Shown in pieces: positions 8,473 through 15,474 of a DNA stretch of 62,886 nt; the stretch's first letter is position 1; every line of letters starts with the position of its first letter. Below the pieces are notes generated by a model. The model did not search any database. It was not told where the DNA came from and saw only the letters and a list, made by a program, of their open reading frames with translations. Location: assembly GCA_021647785.1 (NCBI GenBank), contig JAKIUC010000023.1, positions 1 to 62,886 on the forward strand, written 5' to 3'. The DNA is from Melioribacteraceae bacterium (GTDB lineage Bacteria; Bacteroidota; Ignavibacteria; Ignavibacteriales; Melioribacteraceae). The position numbers were made by a program, and so were the translations under genes.

Positions 8473-8564
8473 ACATCCCCTCAACCCCTCTCCCAAAGGG
8501 AAAGGACTGCTCCCCTCTCTTTTTAAGAGAGGGGTTGTCCGAGGGACTCCTTTGGAGGGGTGAG
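8473..8564. repeat. CT-rich palindromic repeat next to DUF559 remnant
   Basis: Nested complementary pieces: CCCCTCTCTT (8512-8521) with AAGAGAGGGG (8525-8534), flanked by CCCCTCAACCCCTCTC on one side and a GGAGGGGTGAG end on the other. The same family occurs at 8192-8220 and 45829-45897. Confidence 0.7.
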
Positions 8565-8593
8565 TTTATAAACCAATAAATTTAGGGAAACCC

Positions 8594-9955
8594 ATGAACT
8601 TAAAAAAAATACTTGCGGTAGATGACGATGTAACATTTCTTAATTCTCTCGAAAAGGTTCTAATAAGTCTTGGTTTTATAGTTGAAAAAGAAAATGTATC
8701 TACTAATGTTCTTGATAGGGTTAAGGCAAACGGATTTGATGTTGTATTGCTGGATATAAAAATGCCAGGATTAAACGGAATTGAATTACTGGAACAAATT
8801 CTTTCTCACAATCCAATTTTGCCAGTTATAATTATTTCAGGGCAAAGCACAATAAACATTGCAGTTGAAGCAATGAAACTTGGAGCTTTCGATTTTATTG
8901 AAAAACCTATTGATAAAAAAAGAATTGAAGCTGTTTTAAAAAACGCAGTAAATTTTAGAAAGTTATCCAAAGAAAACTTATTGCTTACAGAAGAGATTGC
9001 AGCAAATTATGAAATGATTGGCAAATCGAACTCAATGCTAAGAATTTTTAATAAAATAAATATAACAGCAAAAACTGATGCAAAAGTTCTTATTACCGGA
9101 GAAACTGGCACCGGAAAAGAGTTGGTGGCACGTGCTATTCACATGCACAGTAACCGATCAAACCAACCATACATTAAAGTTAATTGTGCAGCAATTCCTC
9201 GCGATCTATTAGAAAGCGAACTCTTTGGGCATAAAAAAGGTTCATTTACAGGTGCATTTAATGATAAAATGGGGAAATTTAAAGCAGCAAATGGAGGCAC
9301 ACTTTTTCTTGATGAAATTGGCGATTTAGACTTTAATATGCAAGCAAAAATTTTACGTATTTTGGAAGAAGGCGAAATTGAAATTATTGGCGAAAACACT
9401 CCGCAAAATGTTGATGTTAGAGTAATTGCAGCAACAAATAAAATTCTTTCAGAAGAAATAAATGCAGGAAATTTTAGAGATGATTTATTTCACAGGTTAA
9501 ATGTTGTTGAAATTCATATTCCTCCACTTAGAGAAAGAAAAGATGATATCAAACCTCTTGTGCATCATTTTCTAAAACACTTTAATTCTGTTTATAATAA
9601 AAGTATTGTTGGGATAAGTGATAGAGCAATTTCAATTTTATTAAATTTAGACTGGCAAGGAAATATTCGCGAATTACGTAACTTGGTTGAAAAACTTGTT
9701 ATTTATTCAAAAAAAGATTTCTTAGAAGTTAATAATGTTTCGGAATTATTTGAATACAACCCAACAGATATTAACAACAATAAATTATTGGAGTTAAAGG
9801 TAGCAAAATCAAATTTTGAAAAAGAATATATTGCTAACGCTCTTATTTCAAACGATGGTGAAATATTAAAAACTGCAAAAATACTTGGACTTGATAGGTC
9901 GCATCTTTTTAAGAAAATGAAATCTTTGGGTATTGATAAAGCAGATTTAAAATAA
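8594..9955 (+). CDS. NtrC-family sigma-54-dependent response regulator
   Basis: A 453-residue three-domain regulator. Receiver domain 1-120 with phospho-acceptor Asp54 (VVLLDIKMPG) and the conserved Lys in IEKPID. The AAA+ domain has Walker A GETGTGKE near 169-176, the sigma-54 contact loop GSFTGA near 216-221 (a common variant of GAFTGA) and Walker B GGTLFLDEIGD near 234. The C-terminal Fis-type helix-turn-helix (ILKTAKILGLDRSHLFKKMK) binds enhancers. AGGGA stands just before the ATG. It is the evident partner of the kinase at 5765. It would activate sigma-54 promoters after phosphorylation; the targets are unknown, with the TGCAACAT palindromes a speculative candidate site. Confidence 0.93.
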   Translation: MNLKKILAVDDDVTFLNSLEKVLISLGFIVEKENVSTNVLDRVKANGFDVVLLDIKMPGLNGIELLEQILSHNPILPVIIISGQSTINIAVEAMKLGAFDFIEKPIDKKRIEAVLKNAVNFRKLSKENLLLTEEIAANYEMIGKSNSMLRIFNKINITAKTDAKVLITGETGTGKELVARAIHMHSNRSNQPYIKVNCAAIPRDLLESELFGHKKGSFTGAFNDKMGKFKAANGGTLFLDEIGDLDFNMQAKILRILEEGEIEIIGENTPQNVDVRVIAATNKILSEEINAGNFRDDLFHRLNVVEIHIPPLRERKDDIKPLVHHFLKHFNSVYNKSIVGISDRAISILLNLDWQGNIRELRNLVEKLVIYSKKDFLEVNNVSELFEYNPTDINNNKLLELKVAKSNFEKEYIANALISNDGEILKTAKILGLDRSHLFKKMKSLGIDKADLK

Positions 9956-9972
9956 TTTTGTAAAAATGGTTC

Positions 9973-10380
9973 TCACTCAAAAATAACCGAATCCAACAGC
10001 ATAAATTTTCTCTCTTTTTTTATTTTGATATTATCCATCCCTTCAATATGTTCTAGCGATATCTCAGCACGTTCAGCATAAATTTCTTTTATGAAATTTT
10101 TAATTGCTGTCGATTTTTGAAATCCGAGTCATGCAACTTTAATCTCTTTTTCAATTGTTGTACGCCGTACTTTTAATAATTCTTCCCAAGATTTGTATTT
10201 TAATTTTAATTTTTGAAATGCTTTGTGTGAGTTGGTATCGTTTGTGTTTTGCGAAAGAATTGTAGCAATAATCATATCTACAGAATCTGGTAGTTCTTTT
10301 TTACTAGGAGGTATTCCAAATTGTTTTACTAGTAATTTGTTTACTTTTTTTATTTTATTCTGTTTAGTAGTTGATTTCAT
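9973..10380 (-). pseudogene. Endonuclease III-like (HhH-GPD) pseudogene with in-frame TGA
   Basis: From the ATG at 10380 the frame reads like the N-terminus of an endonuclease III-type DNA glycosylase (FGIPPSKKELPDSVDMIIAT, then ILSQNTNDTNSHKAFQKL), then meets TGA at 10129-10131. The same frame continues after the stop with LGFQKSTAIKNFIKEI, exactly what follows in the family where a Gly is expected, so GGA to TGA is a plausible change. It ends at 9973 before the helix-hairpin-helix, the catalytic Lys/Asp and the Fe-S cysteines. The gene therefore has both a nonsense codon and a missing 3' half. Confidence 0.75.
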
Positions 10381-10399
10381 TCTGGTACCTTTTGGAAAG

Positions 10400-10428
10400 G
10401 GTTCCCACTAGAAACATGTGGGAATGAC
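10400..10428. repeat. 29-nt stem-loop repeat, copy 2
   Basis: GGTTCCCACTAG...CATGTGGGAATGAC, same length and plan as 357-385 and 45709-45737. It lies 20 nt upstream of the endonuclease III pseudogene start. Confidence 0.55.
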
Positions 10429-10504
10429 TAACTTCATATATATACAAAGAGAGAAGCAAAATACTTCTCTCTCTACAAAGTACAAATAATAAATTAAATT
10501 TTAT

Positions 10505-10712
10505 GGCTGAGTTCTAATGATTACAGCTTTTAATAGATAGTAATGTCGTGCCTATGGCACTTGGTTTTTATTATCATTTACTTTTACCATAATATCGTAC
10601 CTACGGTACTAAAAGCTCCATAGGTGCGATACTATGGTAAGCATCTACAATAAAACTATCCTTTAAGTGCCATAGGCACGACATTATTTGCTGTAATAAA
10701 TAGAACTCAGCC
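10505..10712. repeat. 208-bp palindromic MITE-like element, copy 1
   Basis: Three nested inverted repeats: ends GGCTGAGTTCT / AGAACTCAGCC; an inner 22-bp perfect pair beginning TAATGTCGTGCCTATGG; and a central imperfect pair (ACCATAATATCGTACC versus GGTGCGATACTATGGT). Almost the whole unit can fold into a branched hairpin. It encodes nothing. A second copy in the same orientation is at 18677-18921, on the other side of the three-gene surface module. Confidence 0.85.
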
Positions 10713-10724
10713 AATTTTATTAAC

Positions 10725-11759
10725 CTACAACTCTAAACTTACATCAAAAAAGTGAACATCTAACAAACGTCCATAGTTAGCAAATGCATAGTTAATTGCA
10801 ATACCAAGATTATCACTAATTCGGTATTTTAATCCAGCACCCAAAGTTAATCCACCTTCCACATTATTCATAAATAACTGACGAAAACCGGCACGTATCA
10901 TGAACATTTCATCATAAGCAAACTCTGTACCGATATTCAGATAGGGTGAATTATCATTTGGTTGAACAGCATCAGTTGCAACACTTAAACGTAAGTATCT
11001 TGTTTTTACTGCATCCATTGCAAGACCAAATCGGAACATCATTGGTATTGGATATGCATCTGTGTCATAATTTGCTGGGATATTATTTGGTCCAGTATCA
11101 ATATTATTATTTGGGTCACTATTAAACTGAATATCTCTTCCATCCAATGTTAAATCGGAACCAAAGTTAAAAATGGCGGCTGATATTGTTAAATCGTTAA
11201 ATGGAGTGCGATATAATGTACCAACATCAACTGCAAAACCTGAAGAAGAAGAATTCCAGATGCTCTCTCTAATGTACTTTGCAGTAACACCAATTGAAAA
11301 TCTATCAGTCAACATTTTTGAATAAGTTAATCCAACAGCTATGGCACCAGCATCCCACATTCTACCATCACCTTCCGGATTGGCAAAGGTTCTTACCTTT
11401 TCTTCCGGTGTTCCAAAAGATGTAAAACTGGCTGCAAGCGTTCCCATATTGCCAAGTTTAAAAGAAGCTGCGGCAAAATCATAGCTCATATCAGCAATCC
11501 AATTTGCATGATTAAATGTAACCTCAGTTGAGTTTCTGCTTGTTGACAATCCAGCAGGATTCCAATAAACAGAATAGATATCGTTACTCATTGCAGAGTA
11601 CGCACCACCCATTCCAACAGCTCTTGCACCAGCCCCAATCTTTAGAAACTGGGCAGAAGTAGTACCAACTTTTGTTGTTGTTCCACCATCTGGTTGAGCT
11701 AACGATTGTGATAACAATCCAAAGACCATAAATAAAATTATCAAACTATATTTTTTCAT
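10725..11759 (-). CDS. PorV/PorQ-family outer membrane protein
   Basis: A 344-residue protein with signal peptide (cleavage after SQSLA) and the family hallmark start of the mature protein: FLKIGAGARAVGMGGAYSAM...YSVYWNPAGL. PorV-type proteins are outer membrane barrels; PorV is the shuttle that delivers type IX cargo to the attachment complex. It lies last in a minus-strand group, 54 nt after the 1211-residue sorted protein and behind the TonB receptor, so it may serve that cargo specifically. Several PorV-like paralogues per genome are usual in this group, so a general T9SS role cannot be assumed. The palindromic element just downstream may mark the end of the transcript. Confidence 0.85.
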   Translation of the reverse strand: MKKYSLIILFMVFGLLSQSLAQPDGGTTTKVGTTSAQFLKIGAGARAVGMGGAYSAMSNDIYSVYWNPAGLSTSRNSTEVTFNHANWIADMSYDFAAASFKLGNMGTLAASFTSFGTPEEKVRTFANPEGDGRMWDAGAIAVGLTYSKMLTDRFSIGVTAKYIRESIWNSSSSGFAVDVGTLYRTPFNDLTISAAIFNFGSDLTLDGRDIQFNSDPNNNIDTGPNNIPANYDTDAYPIPMMFRFGLAMDAVKTRYLRLSVATDAVQPNDNSPYLNIGTEFAYDEMFMIRAGFRQLFMNNVEGGLTLGAGLKYRISDNLGIAINYAFANYGRLLDVHFFDVSLEL

Positions 11760-11813
11760 TATTAATTTTCTCCTGTTATAAAATTTAAAGTTTCGTTTTT
11801 CACTATTCTCATT

Positions 11814-14800
11814 TTATTTTATAACTCCAATTCTGCCAATAGTTTCACCAACATCAGGTACCTCAATATGATACACATAAACACCGTAAGCAATTCTATG
11901 TCCTTCATAGCTTAGTAAATCCCAAGTTGCCATACTTGTTAAATCATTTTTATATATCTCTGTAACTAACTCACCTGTTATTGTGTAAATTCTAATAGTG
12001 CACTCTTTTGGTAAATTCCTGAACTGTATTTCTCGTTCACCTCGTTTCTCTGGTAAGCGTCCAGGTTCTTCAGCCAAACTGTATGCAACATAAGGATTAG
12101 GAACAACAAAAATATCATCCAATGATGCTTTAACATTAGCCTTATCTATTTCAGCAGCTTTACTTTCATATCTATATTTATCACCAGCTGCAAAAGGTTT
12201 ATTTGTTTTCACATAATATCTATCCCCTTTTTTAGGAAGTATTGGTTCGTATTTAGTAACTGTTGTGTCAATACTAATAACTGAATCTGGAGGTTGAACA
12301 GCAAAAGTAGTATCAAAATGTAATGTGTCAGGTCGTAAACTGAACATCATTAAATAGGATACTTCTGCTGGACCACCTGGAACTGTTGCACGTAAAATTA
12401 ATCCTTCGCCCCAATCCCACTTTCCATTTGCAGTTGCCGGGTTTTTAGTTTCATCCAACATATAATTACCTTTAACGTAATTACCGAGTGAATCAACTTC
12501 TGAAGTATTTATTACATTAAAAGGAACAGAACCTAACTGCATTGAAGGAACAGTTAAAACTGAATCTCCATCAACCCACGAGCCATCAGCATTAGTATCT
12601 GCAAGATCAACCCAAGTTACTTCCCAATCAGCTCTGTATTGAACGTGAGGCGAGCCAATGTAATCGGCATTTGAAGTACTCCAAAGAACTGAATCGATAA
12701 TATTTGTATTTACCGCATCATCCCATTTCGATTTTTCTTGACTTAAATCGAGCTGATCATTTTGTACAAATAATCTCATTCCATCAAAGACTGGGTTCGA
12801 GTCAGAACTATCTACTGCACTACTTGCAGCAATCGGATAGTAATTATAAGTAGCATTAAATACTTCTCCTTCAGCCAAATCTCCAGGTAGAGTGCCACGT
12901 ATTTTTCCAAAGCCTTCATTAACAATATATTTTGATGGGTCAATTACATTGCCACCTTCATCAGTAACCACAACTGTTGATGCCTTTACATTACTCATTT
13001 TAAGATCTGTAAAAACCGTATCCTTACCAACAAATTGATCATCAACACCAGTTGCATCATAAACGCTGTAAGTTACTTCATCAATAAAATCAATTTCAAA
13101 TGTCTTATCTTTTACTTCAAGTTCATCTAAAATTGTTATATTCATTGTACCGGTAGAGTTACCAATAATTTGATCTGGACGACCACCAATACCCGCTTCC
13201 GCTTCACCAAACCCCACACTTGGAGAACCAGGAGTAACTTCAACAGTATTCGATTCAAATGTTAAAACACTTGTAACCGGGTCTCTGCGAATAATTGCTT
13301 TATTTTCTGTAGGAGGAATTTCATTAGTTCCACCATCAAAAGCCACAACTGCATAATAATATTTAATACCATTTGTAATTGTTGAATCAACAAATTGGTG
13401 AACTAAGCCAGTATTGTTACCAATATAAAATTTAACAGCTCTTCCCGGATACTCTACTGGATGAAATCCGCTTAGAGAGTCATCAAGATCCCATTGTGCT
13501 AAACCTTTTCCAAGAAATGGATTTCCTTGCCCATCAGTAATTGTAAATACATCAGCAAAAGTAAAATCTCTACTTCTGTAAACCTTGTAACCTTGGAAAT
13601 CTTTTTCACCAGTTAATGGGTCAACAGATTCTTCCGATTTTGTATCCCAATAAAGGGTTACCCTTCCATCTTCAGCAACTGCTGTAACGGTAGGTTTTGT
13701 AGGAGGCTGTGCAAATCTGTAATCAGCTTCAAGAATTTTAGTTGAAGTTTCAGCATTTAATATCAATTCATCAAGGTCGTTTCCAAAAAGAATTGCCATC
13801 GAGAATCTTTGAGACTCTCCAACATCAAGGGATAGCGGACCAGTACCAAAGTTAAAAATATTATCACCTGGTTCCAATAATAATTCTTGCGATGTGTCAA
13901 TAGTATCAGCAGAGAGCCATTGCCACATCAAAGGATCGTTACGAGGCACATTAGGATCTGAGTTTGTATAAACAGCAGCGTGGAAACTTGAAAGCCCAAT
14001 TTGATCTGATTCTGAAATATCTCTAAGACCAAAGTTCAATTCTGACCCAGCCCATTTATAACCAGGTAATCTATCATCACTAATTGGTTCACCATTAGTA
14101 TAATCACCATCACCATCAATATCGTCATACCAAGCTTGAGATGGAACACCATCACCTTCGCCATAATCTGCACCAGGGTAGTTTTCAGAATCTGGACCGA
14201 TACCATCAATTCCAACATCATCTTTATCTATATTCCAATCACCATCTTCATCACCAGCCCATCTTGGTTTAGGAGTGCCAAATATTTCGGTATATTTTTC
14301 AACATCACTAATGCCAGTTTCAACCGGTATTGTATTTCCATCTATAAAGATACCTTTACTGTTATCAGGAGACTCATCTGTGATACCATCATCATCATTA
14401 TCCATTAGATCAATAGCATTAGATGGAGATTCAAGAAATTTCCAGCCAAAGTAACCTGTTGGTCGTCCACCATCACCAATGCCATCATCATCCCATGCGT
14501 AAACCATATTTCTTGCTCTTTGCGGAACATTTGTAAGTTGTAAAGAATTTCCAAATGGGTCTATAAAACCAGCCATATCATCACCATAATCTGCAGGACC
14601 ACCAACGTGAGGATCGCCGTGCATTCCAAAATATGCTCTATCTAATTTTTTCTCACTTGCATTTGTAATTTGGTAAACAAGAAACATAATGTCATCTGCA
14701 AGTGGATTACTAAACTGAATTACCCTTACTTCCATATCCAAACCAAGACCTCTCATCTCTGGTTTGGATGGAGAAGGAGTATATGGAAATTCTGCATTAG

Positions 14801-15449
14801 TCCAGTCATCAACTACATAGTAAACTTCTTCATCAGGAGCAGAGGCTTCATCACCAAGAAATGCTGGCCAAACATATTTTCCTATTTCAGGGCTATACCA
14901 TCTTTCGGGCCACGAGTCTGGCTTACCATCTCCATTTAAATCGCCAATACCAAGGCGAGCAATTTCATTTTGCCCTTCAGTAATATCAACATATCCACTC
15001 TTTGGCAACCAGCCCCATTTAAGTGTGTTATCTGAATTATAATCACCTTGAAAATCTCTTACAAAAGAATCAGATACAATTTGAACAACTGCCCCGGAAT
15101 CTCCCATAACTTCTGCAGCAGCAAGTGGTCCAAATTCAAATCCATATCCAAGCCCTTTCCAAACAAGATCAGCAATATTACCAAGTCTATTAGGAGCACA
15201 AATTGAACCATAATTAAATAAAATAGTAGTAATATTATTTCCATTAATAATTGATTCTTTTACTATGCTTTTTTCTCCACTTGTTTTAAAGAATTTCGGA
15301 GAATATTGATCTCCAAAAATTCTCATAGCATCTTCTTCCGATAACTCCTTTAACATTGGGTTACCATCAGCATCTACACTCTGAGCAAAAGAGGCAACAG
15401 AAAAGAGAAACATAAATGCTAACAAGAATATTTTTATTTTAATTTTCAT
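11814..15449 (-). CDS. Large secreted protein with FlgD-like C-terminal sorting domain
   Basis: A 1211-residue exported protein. Signal peptide 1-22 (ending SVASFAQ). The first half is a beta-rich domain of a kind common in Ignavibacteria. Residues about 340-470 are strikingly Asp-rich with EF-hand/dockerin-like loops (DNDDDGITDE, DEDGDWNIDKDDVG, DDIDGDGDYTNGE), pointing to Ca binding. A fibronectin-type III-like domain follows at about 580-700 (PTVTAVAEDGRVTLYWD). The last ~90 residues, from DDIFVVPNPYVAYS to the IGRIGVIK end, form the FlgD-like domain used as an export or anchoring signal. It lies between TonB receptor and PorV-like genes with 26 and 54 nt gaps, suggesting one transcript. 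No enzymatic motif was recognised. Confidence 0.8.
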   Translation of the reverse strand: MKIKIKIFLLAFMFLFSVASFAQSVDADGNPMLKELSEEDAMRIFGDQYSPKFFKTSGEKSIVKESIINGNNITTILFNYGSICAPNRLGNIADLVWKGLGYGFEFGPLAAAEVMGDSGAVVQIVSDSFVRDFQGDYNSDNTLKWGWLPKSGYVDITEGQNEIARLGIGDLNGDGKPDSWPERWYSPEIGKYVWPAFLGDEASAPDEEVYYVVDDWTNAEFPYTPSPSKPEMRGLGLDMEVRVIQFSNPLADDIMFLVYQITNASEKKLDRAYFGMHGDPHVGGPADYGDDMAGFIDPFGNSLQLTNVPQRARNMVYAWDDDGIGDGGRPTGYFGWKFLESPSNAIDLMDNDDDGITDESPDNSKGIFIDGNTIPVETGISDVEKYTEIFGTPKPRWAGDEDGDWNIDKDDVGIDGIGPDSENYPGADYGEGDGVPSQAWYDDIDGDGDYTNGEPISDDRLPGYKWAGSELNFGLRDISESDQIGLSSFHAAVYTNSDPNVPRNDPLMWQWLSADTIDTSQELLLEPGDNIFNFGTGPLSLDVGESQRFSMAILFGNDLDELILNAETSTKILEADYRFAQPPTKPTVTAVAEDGRVTLYWDTKSEESVDPLTGEKDFQGYKVYRSRDFTFADVFTITDGQGNPFLGKGLAQWDLDDSLSGFHPVEYPGRAVKFYIGNNTGLVHQFVDSTITNGIKYYYAVVAFDGGTNEIPPTENKAIIRRDPVTSVLTFESNTVEVTPGSPSVGFGEAEAGIGGRPDQIIGNSTGTMNITILDELEVKDKTFEIDFIDEVTYSVYDATGVDDQFVGKDTVFTDLKMSNVKASTVVVTDEGGNVIDPSKYIVNEGFGKIRGTLPGDLAEGEVFNATYNYYPIAASSAVDSSDSNPVFDGMRLFVQNDQLDLSQEKSKWDDAVNTNIIDSVLWSTSNADYIGSPHVQYRADWEVTWVDLADTNADGSWVDGDSVLTVPSMQLGSVPFNVINTSEVDSLGNYVKGNYMLDETKNPATANGKWDWGEGLILRATVPGGPAEVSYLMMFSLRPDTLHFDTTFAVQPPDSVISIDTTVTKYEPILPKKGDRYYVKTNKPFAAGDKYRYESKAAEIDKANVKASLDDIFVVPNPYVAYSLAEEPGRLPEKRGEREIQFRNLPKECTIRIYTITGELVTEIYKNDLTSMATWDLLSYEGHRIAYGVYVYHIEVPDVGETIGRIGVIK

Positions 15450-15474
15450 ATTTATTAATCCTGTAAATTTATTC

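Noticed and set aside
10505-10712. CRISPR-like array or structured RNA at the palindromic element
   Set aside because: There are no regular direct repeats with spacers; the structure is a set of nested inverted repeats found in two copies, i.e. a MITE-like element.
14036-14408. Overlapping ORFs on both strands inside the 1211-residue gene
   Set aside because: They are side products of the biased Asp-rich codons and have no start signals or family resemblance.
11814-15449. Dockerin modules of a cellulosome in the 1211-residue protein
   Set aside because: The DxDxDG loops are clustered but lack the duplicated 22-residue dockerin repeat, and no cohesin or glycoside hydrolase is nearby; calcium-binding loops are the safer reading.
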